64,000 bases of DNA from the NCBI RefSeq assembly GCF_029168945.1, contig NC_083602.1:47367442-47431441 (forward strand). Direction: 5' to 3'. Positions 1-13,300 of the stretch are shown here, in pieces; the stretch's first letter is position 1; the number at the start of each line of letters is the position of its first letter. Origin of the DNA: Cannabis sativa. Taxonomy: Eukaryota; Streptophyta; Magnoliopsida; Rosales; Cannabaceae. Below the pieces are notes generated by a model. That model was given only the letters and a program-made list of their open reading frames with translations, was not told the DNA's origin and searched no databases. The translations under genes were made by a program, and so were the position numbers.

Positions 1-1099
1 CTCAAACACCAACACCTAGAATCGGACAAAAAGCTAGACCCGGACCCAGACCCAACTCGAACCCAGACAAGGATCAGAACCAAGGACTTAGGCCCAGAAC
101 TGAATACAGACTCTGATCGGGATTGGGACTTGGGACTCGGAGCCAAGCTAGACCAAGACCTAGAACGCGAACCCACACCCGGAGCCTGATCTGTACCTAG
201 AATGAAATGAGAACCCGAACCCAAACTCAGATGAGGACTCGAACTCCGACCCGAACTCAAACCCAAATTCGAAGTCAGAATCGCAAATGGAACTAGAACC
301 GAACTAGGACTAGGACTAGGACAAGGTCCTAAACCCAAACCCAAACACAGATCCTTATCTAGACAGAGACCTAAACCCGAACCGAGACTAGTACTCGAAC
401 ATGAACCTAGACCGGGACCAAAACCCACACAATAAGTGGGACCTGGACCAAGAATCAAGATAGGGACCTGGGAAACAGAACTAGGATCCGGACCTAGTAC
501 CTGACCTAGACCCGAACTTGAACCAAGGACCCAGCTCGTGACCCAGCAGCAAAAATGGAACCAGACTGGGACCCGAGATAGGGATCCGGATATGGACCAA
601 GGGCTTGGACAAAACCCATAGTCGGTGTCTGGATTTGGGACCCAGCCCTGGACCCGAACACTAACAAGGACCGGAACCCACACCCAGCCCTGAACCCAGT
701 CCCAAACCCAAAAGGTGACCCGAACCCGTACCCTATGACCCAAAATTGGGGCCAAAATCAGAAGTTGACCGAGACTATAACTAGGACTTGGACTCTGAAT
801 CATAACTAAAATTAGACCTAGATTAAGAATTGTAATCGGACAAGGACCTGGACTCCAAATAAGACCTAGACCGGAATTTGGAGCCAGACCCAGATCCCAA
901 CCCAAACCTGGACTCAGGACCTGAACCCGAACCTGAACTCAGACCCAAACATGGAACCAGACTAGGGACACAGAACCAGGGTCGGGACCTAGAACCGCAC
1001 CCTAGTCTCGATCCAGAACCCAAACCCAGAAATGGGACCTAGGACCTAAACCAGAGCCAGACTGAGACCCGTGACAGTGATCCAGATCTTGACTCGGGA

Positions 1100-3000
1100 T
1101 TCGGGTAAAGGGTTCTGGAACAGACCAGTAGTCAGTGTCTAGATCTGGGACTCAGACTAGGATCACAACCTAGACGAAGAACCAAACCCGAACCTAGACT
1201 TAGACGTGGGACCCAAAATTAGAACCTGAACAAGAATCGCTGAACCATGACCCTAGAACAAGACTAGGACCGTGACTAGGACCTGGACCCAAACCTAGAA
1301 CTGAACACAGACCTGGCCTCAGATCCAAACTGAGACTCGAACTCGGGCCCGAACACGGTCGTGTACCTACACCGAAACTGCGACCCGGACCTGGACCTAA
1401 ATCTGGGACCCGATCCCAAACACAGACTTGGACCCAGATACGAACTTGGACTCGGACCAAGACCAAGTCTGGGATCGAAATACTAGACCTAGATGTGGAC
1501 CGAGATCCTAACCCGAACCCAAACTTGGACTCGCACTCTGCACCCGAACTTGGACCTGGAGAAAACCCTAGACCCAGATCAGGGTGCAGACCTGGACACA
1601 AACCCGGACATAGACTCGCACCCGAACTCAAACACCCACACCTAGAATCAGACCCAAAGCTAAACTCGGACACGGACCCAAACTCGAACCCAGACAAGGA
1701 TCAGAACCAAGGACTTAGACCCAGAACTAAATCCAAACTCAGATCAGGATTGGAACTTTGGACTCTGACCCAACCTAGACCAAGTCCCAGGATGCGAACC
1801 CACACCAAAGCCTGATCTGGACCTAGCTTGAAACCTGGACCCGAACCCATACTCAGACCAGTACTCGAACTCTGACCCAAACTAAAACCCAAACTCCAAC
1901 TCAAAATCGCAAATGGAACTAGAACCGAACTAGGACTAGGACTAGGACCTGGACCTAAACCCCAACCCGAACCCAGATCAAAACCCAGACAGAGACCTAA
2001 ACCCGAACCGAATTAGGACTCGAACTCAAACCTAGACCGGGACCCAAACCTACACAATAACCGAGACCTGGACCAAGAATCAAGATAGGGACCTAGGAAA
2101 CAGAACTAGGACTGGGACGTAGTACTCGACCCAGACCCAGAACCGATCACAGACCTAACCTCAAACCCAAACTGAGACTGGAACTTTGGCTCGGACACGG
2201 TCGTGTACCTAGACCGGAATTGAGACCCGGCCTTGGACCTAAATCTGGGACACGATCCCAAACACAGACTTGGACCTAGATAGGGATCCACATACGAACC
2301 TGGAGTCGGACCAAGACTAAGACTGGGATCGAAATACTGGACCTAAATATGGACCGAGATTTCGACCCAATTCCAAACTTGGACCTGCACTCGGGACCCG
2401 AACTTCGACCTGGACCCGAACCTAGACCCAGATCGGGGTCCAGACCTGGACACAAACCCAGACACAGACTAGCACCCGAACTTAAACACCCACACCTAGA
2501 ATCAGACCCTAAGCAAGGCCCAGACCCGGACCCAAACTCGAATCCAAACCAGGATAAGAGCCAAGAACTTAGACCAAGAACTAAATCCAAACTCAGATCT
2601 GGATTGGAACTTGGGACTCCGACCCAACCTAGACAAAGACCCAGGACGCGAACCCACACCCGGGACCTGATCTAGAAATAGACATAAATCCGGACCCGAA
2701 CCCATACTCAGACAAGGACTCGAACTCCGACCCGAACTCAGAATCGCAAATGGAACTAGAACCGAAATAGGACTGTGACTGGGACAGGACCTAAACCCAA
2801 ACCCGAACCTAGATAAAAACCCAGACAGAGACTTAAACCCGAAACAACACTAAAACTCGAACGCGAACCTAGACCGGAACCCAAACCAACACAATAACCG
2901 GGACTTGGACCCAGAATAAGGATAGGGACCTGGGAAACAGAACTAGGACCGGGACGTAGTACCCGACCCAGACCCGAACTTGAACTTAGGACCCAGCTCG
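1100..3000 (+). repeat. Amplified satellite block b (copy 1, paired with ~15.0-16.9 kb)
   Basis: This stretch shares private variants with about 15000-16900. Both have ACCATGACCC near 1244 and 15139, and AAGTCTGGGATC near 1466 and 15370. Both also have an internal deletion joining CCGACCCAGACCCAG to a following GCCGATCACAGACC or ACCGATCACAGACC (about 2130 and 16035). The offsets between matching marks stay close to 13.9 kb, so this is one duplicated multi-unit block and not independent convergence. Block edges are approximate. Confidence 0.7.
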
Positions 3001-3499
3001 TGACCCGACATAAGAAATGGAACTAGACTGGGACCCTAGATTCGGATCTTGATCTGGACCCAGGGCTTGGACAAAACCCGTAGTCGGTGTCTAGATTTGG
3101 GACCCAACCCTGGCCCCGAACCCTGACAAGGACTCGAATCCACACCCGGACTTGAACAAGGTCCCAAACCCAAAAGTGGACCCGAACTCGTACCCTGTGA
3201 CCCAAAATTGGCAGCAAAACCGAAAGTTGATCGGGACTGGACCTAGGACTTGGACTTGGAATCATAATTGAAATGGGACCTAGATCCAGAACCGTAACCG
3301 GATCAGGACCTAGACTCCAAATCATACCTAGATTCGAATTGGGAGCCGGACCCGGATCCCAACCTAGACCTGGACTCGGGACCCGAACCCGAACCTGAAG
3401 TCAGACCCAAACATGGAACCACACTAGGGACACAGAAGGAAGGTCGGGACTTAGAACAGCACCCCAGTCTCAATCCCGAACCCAAACTCAGACTAGGAC

Positions 3500-6400
3500 C
3501 GTGACCAGGACCTGGACAAAGACGAAGACCCGAACACAGACCTAGCCTCAGACCCAAACTGAGACTGGAACTCGGACCCAAACTTGGACCTGGACCCGAA
3601 CTTAGACCCAGATCGGGGTCCAGACCCGGACACAAACCCGGACACAGACTAGGACCTGAACTCAAGCACCCACACCTAGATTCACACGCAAAGTTAGACC
3701 CAGACCCAAACTCGAACGCAGACCAGGATCAGAACAAAGGACTTGACCCTGAACTGAATCCAGACTCCGATCGGGATTGGAAATTGGGACTCGGACCCAA
3801 CCTAGACAAAGACTAAGGACGCGAACTCACACCCGGAGCCTGATTTGGACCTAGACTGAAATCCGGACCCGAACCCAAAATCAGACCATGACTCGAACTC
3901 CGACCCAAACTGAAACCCAAGCTCGAACTGAGAATCACAAATGGAACTAGAACCGAACTAGGACTAGGACCAGGACAAGGACCTAAACCCAAACTTGAAC
4001 CCAGATCAAAACCCAGACAGAGACCTATGCCCGAACCGCGACTAGGACTCGAACCCGAACCTAGACCGGGACCCAAACCCACACAATAACCGGGACCTAG
4101 ACCCAGAATCAGGATAGGGACCTGGGAAACAGAGATAGGACCGGGACCTAGTACCCGACCCAGACGCGAACTTGAACCTAGGACCCAGCTCGTGACCCGG
4201 CACAAGAAATGGAACCAGACTGGGACCCGAGATTGGGATCCGGATCTGGATCCCCAAGCAAACCTGGACTCGGGACCCGAACCCGAACCTAAACTCAGAC
4301 CCAAACATGGAACCAGACTAGGGACACAGAACCAGGGTCGGGACCTAGAACCGCACCCAGTCTCGATCCCAAACCCAAACACAAAAATGGGACCTAGGAC
4401 CTAAAGAGGAACCAGACCGAGACCCGAGACAGTGATCAAGATCTTGACTTGGTGTTCGGGTAACGGGGCCAAGAAAAGACTAGTAGTCGGTGTCTAGATC
4501 TAGGACTCAGACTAGGACCAGAACCTAGACGAAGAACCAAACCTGAACACAGACCTAGACTTGGGACCCAAAATTAGAACCTGAACAAGAATTGCCTCAG
4601 ACCGTGACCAGGACCAGGACCTAGAACCGAACACAGACTTAGCCTCATACCCAAACTAAGAGTGGAACTCAGGCCCGGACACGGTCGTGTACCCAGACCG
4701 GAACTAAGACCCGGACCTGGACCTAAATCTGGGACCCGATCCCAAACACAAACTTGGACCTAGATAGTGATTCGGATAGGAAACTGCACTCGGACCCAGA
4801 CCAAGACTTTGATCGAAATGTTGTACCTAGATCCTGACCCAGACCCAAACTTGGACCCCCACTCGGGAGCCGAACTTGGACCTGGACCCGAACCTAGACA
4901 CAGATCGGCGTCCAGACCTTGACATAAACCCGGACACATACTCGCACCCGAATTGAAACACCCACACCTAGAATTAGACCAAAAGCTAGACCCGGACCCG
5001 GACCCAAGTCAAACCCAGACTAAGATCAGAACCAAGGACTTAGACCAAGAACTGAATACAGACTCAGATCGGCATTGGAACTTGGGACAGGAACCCAACC
5101 TAGACCAAGACCCAAGAAGCGAACCCACACCCAAACCATGATCTGGACCTAGACTGAAATCAGTACCTGAACCCAAACTCAGACCAGGACTCGAGCTCCG
5201 ACCCGAACTCAAACCCAAACTCGAACTGAGAATTGCAAATGGAACAAGAACCGAACTAGGACTAGGACCAGGACCAGGACCTAAACCCAAACCCGAACCC
5301 AGATCAAAACCCAGACAGAGACCTAAACCCGAACAGAGACTAGGACTCGAACCCGAACCTAGACCAGGACCCAAACCCAAAAAATAACCGGGACCTGGAC
5401 CCAGAATCAGGATAGGGACCTGGGAAACAGAACAAGGACCGAGACCTAGTACCTGACCCAGACCCAAACTTGAACCTAGGACCCAGGTCGTGACCCGACC
5501 CCAGAAATGCAACCAGACTAGGAGCCGAGATCTGGACCCAGGGCTTGGACAAAACCCATAGTCGGTGTCTGGATTTAGGACCCAGCCCTACACCCGAACC
5601 CACACCCGGACCTAAACCCAGTCCCAAACCCAAAAGTGGACACGAACCCGTACCCTGTGACCCAAAATTGGAACCAAAACCGGAAGTTGACTGGGACTTG
5701 AACTAGGACTTGGACTTGGAATCATAATAGAAATTAGACCTAGATCTAGAACCGTAACAGGACCAGGACCCAGACTCCAAATCAGACGTAGACCCGAAGT
5801 GGGAGCTGGACCCGAATCCCCACCCAAACCTGGACTCGGGACCCGAACCCGAACTTGAACTCAGACCCAAACATGGAACCACACTAGGAACACAGAACCA
5901 AGGTCGGGACCTAGAACCACACCCAAGTCTCGATCCTGAACCCAAACTTAGAAATGGGACCTGGGACCTGAACCAGAACCAGACCGAGTCCCGTGAAATT
6001 GATCCAGATCTTGACTCGAGATTCGGGTAAAGGGGCTTGGAACAGACCAGTAAACGGTGTCTCGATCAGGGACTTAGACTAGGACCAGAACCCAAAAAAA
6101 GAACCAAACCCGAACCCAGACCTAGACATGGGACCACAAATTAGAAGCTGAAAAAGAATCGCCGAACAAGGACCCTAGAACAAGACTATGCCGTGACCAG
6201 GACCCAGACCCAGACCTAGAACCGAACACAGACCTAGCCTCAGACCCAAACTGAGACTGGAACTCGGGCCAGGACACTGTCGTGTACCCAGACCGGAACT
6301 GAGACCTGGACCTGGACCTAAATCTGGGACCCGATCCCAAACACAGACTCGGACCAAGACGCAGACTTGGATCGGAATGCTGGACCTAGATCTGGACCGA

Positions 6401-7930
6401 TATCCTGACCGAGACCCAAACTTGGACCCGCACTCGGGACCCGAACTTGGACCTGGACCCGAACCTAGACCTAGATCGGGGTCCAGGCCTAGACACAAAC
6501 CCAGACACAGACTCCCACCCGAACTCAAACACCCACACCTAGAATCGGACCAACACGTATATTCGGACCCAGACCCAACTCGAACCCAGACCAGGATCAG
6601 AACCAAGGAATTAGACCGAGAACTAAATTCAAACTCAGATTGGGATTGGAACTTGGGACTTGGACCAAACCTAGACCAAGACCCAGGACGCGAACCCACA
6701 CCAGGAGCTTGATTCTGACCTAGACTGAAATCACGACCCGAACCAAAACTCATACCAAGACTCGAACTCAAACCCAAACTCGAACTCAGAATCGCAAATG
6801 GAACTAGAACCGAACTAGGACTAGGACTAGGACCAGGACCTAAACCCAAACACGAACCCAGATCAAAACCAAAACAAAGACCTAAACCCAAACTGAGAAT
6901 AGGACTCGAACCCAAACATAGACCGGGACCCAAACCCACACAATGACCGGGACCTGGACCCAGAATCAGGATAGGGACCTGGGAAACAGAACTACGACCG
7001 AGACCTAGTACCCGATCCAGACCCGAACTTGAACCTAGGACCTAGCTCGTGACCCGACACCAGAAATGGAATCTGACAGGGATCCAGATCTGGACCTAGG
7101 GCTTGGTCAAAACACGTAGTTGGTGTCTGGATTTGGGACCTAGCCGTGGACCTGAACCCTGACAAAGACCCGAACCCACACCTGGACCTGAACCAAGTCC
7201 CAAACACAAAAGTGGACCCGACCCCGTACCCTATGACCCAAAATTGGAACCAAAACTGGAAGTTGACCGAGACTTGAACTAGGACTTTGACTTGGAATCA
7301 TAACTGAAATTGGACCTAGAAATAGAACCGTAACTGGACAAGGACCCGGACTCCAAATCAGACCTAGACAGGAATAGGGAGCCAGACCCGGATCCCAACC
7401 CAAACCTGGACTCAGGACCCGAACCTGAACCTGAACTCTCACCCAAACATGGAACCAGACTAGGGACACAGAATCAGGGTCCGGACCTAGAACTACACCC
7501 GAGTCTCGATCCCGAACCCAAACTCAAAAATGGGACTTGAGACCTAACCAGGAACCAGACCGAGAACCGTGACAGTGATCCAGATCTTGACTCGGGATTC
7601 CGGTAACAGGGCCTGGAACAGACCAATAGGCGGTGTCTAGATCTGGGACTCAGACTAGGACCAGAACCTAGACGAAGAACCAAACCCGAACCCAGAGCTA
7701 GACCTGGGACGAAAAATTAGAACCTGAACAAGAATCGCCGAACCAGGACCCTAGAACAAGACTAGGACCGTGACCAGGACACGGACCCAAACCCAGAGCC
7801 GAACAAAGACCTAGCCTCAGACCCAAACTGAGACGCAAACTCGGGCCTGGACACGGTCGTGTACCCAGACCAGAACTGAGACCCGAACCTGGACCTATAT
7901 GGGACTTGATCCCAAACATAGACATGGAAC
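3500..7930 (+). repeat. Amplified satellite block a (copy 1, paired with ~46.7-51.2 kb)
   Basis: At least four private marks occur here and again at 46.7-51.2 kb in the same order. They are a deletion joining GAGACTGGAACTC to AAACTTGGACCTGG (3567 and 46769); the variant TGCCTCAGACCGTGACC or TACCTCAGACCGTGACC (4590 and 47790); AGAAGCTGAAAAAGAATC with ACTATGCCGTGAC (6140 and 49370); and CAGACCAATAGGC with a run of A before ATTAG (7620/7712 and 50900/50991). Offsets are all 43.2-43.3 kb. The AGAAGCTGAAAAAGAATC variant also occurs near 20650 and 21513, so a third partial copy exists. Confidence 0.75.
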
Positions 7931-8291
7931 CCGAACTGTCTCACGGCGTTCTGAACCCAGCTCACGTACCGCTTTAATGGGCGAACAACCCAACCCTTGG
8001 AACATACTACAGCCCCAGGTCGCGAAGAGCCGACATCGAGGTGCCAAACCTTCCCGTCGATGTGAGCTCTTGGGGAAGATCAGCCTGTTATCCCTAGAGT
8101 AACTTTTATACGTTGAGCGACGGCCCTTCCACTCAGCATCGTCAGATCACTAAGGCCGACTTTCGTCCCTGCTCGACGGGTGGGTCTTGCAGCCAAGCTC
8201 CCTTCTGCCTTTGCACTCGAGGGTCAATCTCCGTCTGGCCCAAGGAAACCTTTAAACGCCTCCGTTATCTTTTGGGAGGCCTACGCCCTAA
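7931..8291 (-). pseudogene. rrn23 (fragment): Nuclear copy of a plastid 23S rRNA 3' region fragment (NUPT)
   Basis: About 361 bp are unlike the surrounding satellite and read, on the minus strand, as the 3' part of plastid 23S rRNA. This includes the peptidyl-transferase/sarcin-ricin side of domain V-VI, with the universal words GGGATAACAGGCTGAT and AAGAGCTCACATCGACGG. The form (GTAGTATGTTCCAAGGG) is plastid rather than nuclear 25S or mitochondrial. From memory of plastid 23S, roughly a dozen differences are visible, mostly C-to-T or G-to-A. The fragment sits inside one satellite unit between TGGAAC and ATAGGG, where the unit normally reads TTGGACCTAGATAGGG. Integration therefore cost only a few bases and left no target duplication, as in end-joining. 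It is not a functional rRNA gene: it is a short internal piece in nuclear repeats. Confidence 0.93.
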
Positions 8292-8799
8292 ATAGGGATT
8301 CGAATACGAAACTGGACTCAGACCAAGACCCAGACAAGGATCGAAATGCTGGACCTAGATCTGGACCGAGATCCTGACCCAGACCCAAACTTGGACACGC
8401 ACTCGGGACCCGAACTTGGACCTGGACCCGAACCTAGACCCAGATTGGGGTCCAGACCTAGACAAAAACTCGAACACAGACTCGGAGCCGAACTCAAACA
8501 CTCACACCTAGAATCATACCAAAAGCTACACGTGGACCCAGACCCAACTCGAACCTAGACCAAGATCAGAACCAAGGACTTAGACACAGAACTTAATCCA
8601 GACTCAGATCGGGATTGGAACTTTGGACTCTGACCCAACCTAGACCAAGTCCCAGGACGCGAACCCACACCCGAAGCCTGATTTGGACCTAGCCTGAAAT
8701 CTGGACCCGAACCCATACTCAGACCAGGACTCGAACTCTGACCCGAACTCAAACCCAAACTTTAACTCAGAATCGCAAATGGAACCAGAACCGAACTAG

Positions 8800-10300
8800 G
8801 ACTAGGACCAGGACCAGGACCTAAACCCAAACTCGAACCAAGATCAAAACCCAGACAGAGACCTAAACCCGAACCGAGACTAGGACTCGAACCCGAACCT
8901 AGACCAAGACTAGAACCCACACAATAACCGGGACCCAGAATCAGGATAAGGCTCTGGGAAACAGAACTAGGACCGAGACCTAGTACCCGACCCAAACCGA
9001 AACCTAGGACCCAGCTCGTGACAAGGCACCAGAAATGGAACCAGACGGGGACTCGAGATTGGGATCCGGATCTGGACCCAGGGCTTGGACAAAAACCATA
9101 GTCGGTGTCTGGATTTGGGACCTAGCCCTGGACTCGAACCCTGACCAAGACCCGAACCCACACCGGGACCTGAACCCAGTCCCAAACCCAAAAGTGGACC
9201 CAACACCGAACCCTGTGACCCAAAATTGGAACGAAAACAAGAAGTTTACCGAGACTAGAACTAGGGCTTGGACTTGGCATCATAACTGAAATTGGACCTA
9301 GATATAGAACCGTAACTGGACCAGGACACGGACTCCAAATCAGACCTAGACCCCAATCGGGAGCCGGACCCTGATCCCAACCCAAACCTGGACTTGGGAC
9401 TCGAACCCGAACCAGAACTCAGACCTAAACATGGAACCAGACTAGAGACACAGAACCAGGGTTGGGACGTAGAACCGCACGCCTTTCTCGATCCTGAACC
9501 TAAACTCACAAATGGGACTTGGGACCTGAACCAGGACCAGACCGAGACCGTGACAGTGATCCAGATCTTGACTCGGGATTCAGGTAACGGGGCCTTTAAC
9601 AGACCAGTAGTCGGTGTCTAGATTTGGGACTCAAACCAGGACCAAAACAAAGACAAAGAACCAAACCCGAACCCAGACCTAGACCTGGGACAAAAAATTA
9701 GAACCTGAACAAGAATCGCCGAACCAGGACCCTAGAACAAGACTAAGAGCGTGACCAGGACACGAACCCAAACCTAGAGCCGAACAAAGGCCTAGCCTCA
9801 GACCCAAACTTAGACTGGGACTCGTGCCCGGACAGGGTTGTGTACCCAGATCAGAAATGAGACCCGGACCTGGACCTAAATCTGGGACCCCATCCCACAC
9901 AAAGACTTGGACCTAGATAGGGATCCGAATATGAACCTCAACTAAGACAAAGACCCAGATTGGGATCGAAATGCTGGACCTATATCTGGACCAAGATCCT
10001 GACCCAGACCCAAACTTGGACCCGCACTCGGGACCCGAACCTAAACCAAGATCGGGGTCCAGACCTGGACACAAACACGGACTCAGACTCGGACCCGAAC
10101 TCAAACACCCACACCTAGAATCAAACCCAAAGCTAGACCCGGACACGGACCCAAACTCGAACCCAGACCAGGATCAGAACCAAGGACATAGACCCAGAAC
10201 TGAATCCAGACTCAGATCGGGATCGGAACTTGGGACTTGGACCCAACATAGACCAAGACCCAGGATGCGAACCCACTTTCGGAGCCTGATCTAGACCTAT
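8800..10300 (+). repeat. Amplified satellite block c (copy 1, paired with ~32.3-33.8 kb)
   Basis: Shared private marks with 32.3-33.8 kb are TTGGCATCATAACTG (9275 and 32730), CGCACGCC followed by a TTTCTC or CTTCTC variant (9475 and 32930), GGCCTTTAACAGACC (9590 and 33050), GACCCCATCCCACAC (9886 and 33340), GACCAAGATCCTGACC, and loss of one GAACTTGGACCTGGACCC-like stretch (about 10040 and 33490). The offset is nearly constant at 23.45 kb, which includes the 10-kb retrotransposon. Confidence 0.75.
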
Positions 10301-13300
10301 ACTGAAATCCGGACCCGAACCAAAACTCAGACCAGGACTTGAACTCCGACCCGAACTCAAACCCAAACTCGAACTCAAAATCGCAATGGAACTAGAAACG
10401 AACTAGGACTAGGACTAGGACCTAAACCCCAACCCGAACCTAGATTAAAACCCAGAAAGAGACGTAAACCCGAACCGAGACTAGGACTCGAAGCCGAACC
10501 TAGACCGGGACCCAAACCCACACAACAATCGGGACCTGGACCCTGAATCAGGATAGGGACCTGGAAAACAGAACTAGGACTGGGACCTAGTACCCGACCC
10601 AGACCCGAACTTGAACCTAGGACCCAGCTCGTGACCCGGCACTAGAAATGGAACCAGACTGGGACCCGAGATTGGGATTCGGATCTAGACCCAGGGCTTG
10701 GACAAAACCCGTAGACGGTGTTTGGATTTGGGACCCAGCCCTTGACCCAAACCCTGACAAGGACCCGAACGCACAACCGGATCTGAACCCAATCCCAAAC
10801 CCAAAAGTGGACCCGAACCTGTAACCTGTGACCCAAAATTGGAACCAAAACTGGAAGTTGACCGGGACTGGAACTAGGACTTGAACTTGGAATAATAACT
10901 GAAATAGGACCTAGATCCAGAACTGTAACCAGGCCAGGACTCGAACTCCAAATCCGACCTAGACCCGAATGGGGAGCCGGAACCGGATCCCCACCCAAAC
11001 CTGGACTAGGGACCCGAACCCGAACCTGAACTCAGACCCAAACATGGAACCAGACTAGGGATATAGAACCAGGGTCGGGACCTAGAACCGCACACCAGTC
11101 TCAATCCCGAACCAAAACTCTGAAATGGGACTTGTGACCTAAACCAGAACCAGACCGAGACCTGTAACAGTGACCCAGATCTTGACTTGGGATTCGGGTA
11201 ACGGGGCCTGGAAAAGACCAGTAGGCGGTGTCTAGATCTGGGACTCAGACTAGGACCAGAACCAAGTCGAAGAAACAAACCTGAACCCAGACCTAGGCCT
11301 GGGAGCCAAAATTACAACCTCAACAAGAATCGCCGAACCAGGACCCTAGAACAAGACTAGGACCATGACCAGGACCCGAACCCAAACCTAGAACCGAACG
11401 CAGACCTAGGCTCAGACCCAAACTGAGACTGGAACTCGGGCCCAGACACGGTCGTGTGCCCAGACCGGAATTGAGGCCCGGACCTAGACCTAAATCTGGG
11501 ACCCGATCCCAAACACATACTTGGACCTAGATAGGGATCCGGATACGAAACTAGACTCGGACCAAGACCCAAACTGGGATCGAAATGCTGGACCTAGATC
11601 TGGACCGAGATCCTAACCCAGACCCAAACTTCGCCCCCACTCGGGACCCTAACTTTGACGAGGACCCGATCCTAGACCCAGATCGGGGTCCAGTCCTTAA
11701 CACAAACCCAGACACAGACTCGAACCCTAACCAGGATCAGAACAATGGACTTAGACCAAGAACTAAATCCAGACTCATTCTAGACCAAGACCCAGGAATC
11801 CAGACCCAACCTAGACCAAGACCCAGGACGCGAACCCACACCCTTAGCCTAATCTAGACCTAGACTGAAATAAGGACCCGAACCCAAACTCAGACGAGGA
11901 CTCGAACTCTAACCCGAACTCAAACCCAAACTCGAACTCAAAATCGCTAATGGAACTTGAACCGAACTAGGACTAGGACCAGGACCAGGACCTAAACCTA
12001 AACCCGAACCCATATCAAAACCCTTAAAGAGACCTTAACCCAAACCCAGACTAGGACTCGAAGCCGAACCTTGATTGGGACCCAAACCCACACAATAACC
12101 GGGACCTAGAGCCACAATCAAGATAGGTACCTGGAAAATAGAACTAGGATCGGGACCTAGTACCCGACCTAGACCCAAACATGAACCTAGGACCCAGCTT
12201 CTGACCCGGCACTAGAAATGGAACCAGACTGGGACCGAGATTGGGATCCGAATCTGGACCCAGGGCTTGGACAAAACCCGTAGTCTGTGTTTGGATTTGG
12301 TACCCATCCCTGGACTAAAACCCACACCCGGACCTGAATCCAGTCCCAAACGCAAAAGTGGACGCGAACCCGTACCCTGTGACCCAAAATTGGAAACAAA
12401 ACCGGAAGTTGACCGGGACTGGAACTAGGACTTGGGCTTGGAATCATAACTGAAATTGAACCTAGATCCAGAACTATAACCGGACTAGGACCTGGATTTC
12501 AATTCAGACCTATACCGGAATTGGGAGCCGAACTTGGATCCCAACATAAACCTGCACTAAGGACCCGAACCTGAACCCGAACTCAGACCCAAACATGGAA
12601 CCAGACTAGGGACACAAAACTAGGGTTGGGACCTAGAACCGCACCCCAATCTCGATGTCGAACCCAAACTCTGAAATGGGACATGGGACCTAAACCAGAA
12701 CCAGACTGAGACCCGTGACAATGATCCAGATCTTAACTCGAGAATCGGGTAACGGGGCCTAGAACAGACCAGTAGGCAGTGTCTAGATCTGGGACTCAGA
12801 CTAGGACCAGAACCCTGACGAAGAACCAAACCCGAACCCAGACCTAGACGTAGGATCCAAAATTAGAATCTGAACAAGAATTGCCGAACCAGGACCCTAG
12901 AATACGACTAGGACCGCGACCAAGACTCGAACCCAGACCTAGAACCGAACACAGACCTAACCTCAGACCCAAACTAGGATAGGAACTCGGGCTTTGACAA
13001 AATCGTGTACCCAAACCGGAACTGAGACCCGGACCTGGACCAAAATATGGGGCCCGATCTCAAACACAGAATTGGACATAGATTGGGATCTGGATACAAC
13101 ACTGGACTCGAACAAAGACCCAAATTGGGATCGAAATGCTCGACCAAGATGTGGACCGAGATCCTGACCCAGACCCAAACTTGGACCCGCACTCGGGACC
13201 CGAACATAGACCTGGATCCGATCCTAGACCCAGATCGGGGTCCATACCTGGACACAAAACTGGACACAAACACAGATTCGAACTCAAACACCCACACCTA

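Larger units (their letters stand above)
1..7930 (+). repeat. RRACYY-hexamer satellite, ~1.6-kb units, block 1
   Basis: The sequence is a near-continuous run of six-base words of the form purine-purine-A-C-pyrimidine-pyrimidine (GGACCT, GAACCC, AGACCC, GGACTC). These are organised into a longer unit. The anchor TCGCAAATGGAACTAG recurs, with small changes, at about 281, 1907, 2744, 3935, 5233 and 6792. The spacing 281-1907 (1626 bp) is a full unit. The others are shortened by internal deletions, for example near 2125 and 3567. The plus strand is conspicuously poor in T. The array is cut at its left edge by the window. I see no gene, RNA gene or regulatory site in it. Open frames are by-products of the hexamer. 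Confidence 0.95.

Noticed and set aside
3281..3340. Palindromes such as GATCCGGATC and ACACGGTCGTGT within units as possible protein-binding sites
   Set aside because: The hexamer is symmetric under reverse complement, so short palindromes are expected often. None stands out as specially conserved by eye.
6377..6712. Plus-strand frame of about 110 codons, Asp/Pro-rich then Arg/Pro-rich
   Set aside because: Not called as CDS. It is listed as a finding because it recurs, but no promoter, codon bias or domain supports expression.
1..7930. CRISPR-like look of regular short repeats
   Set aside because: There is no constant repeat separated by unique spacers. The hexamers are degenerate and continuous, and the genome is a plant's.
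7931..8291. A working rRNA gene
   Set aside because: It is only a short internal piece of plastid 23S embedded in satellite, with decay-type changes and no promoter or neighbouring rRNA genes.
8113..8295. Small open frames over the plastid 23S fragment
   Set aside because: They are antisense to rRNA sequence and have no coding evidence.
10410..10500. Telomere-like words such as CCTAAACCC in every unit
   Set aside because: Single 9-base matches to the plant telomere repeat fit the YYY-RRR-YYY pattern by chance. There is no tandem CCCTAAA run anywhere.
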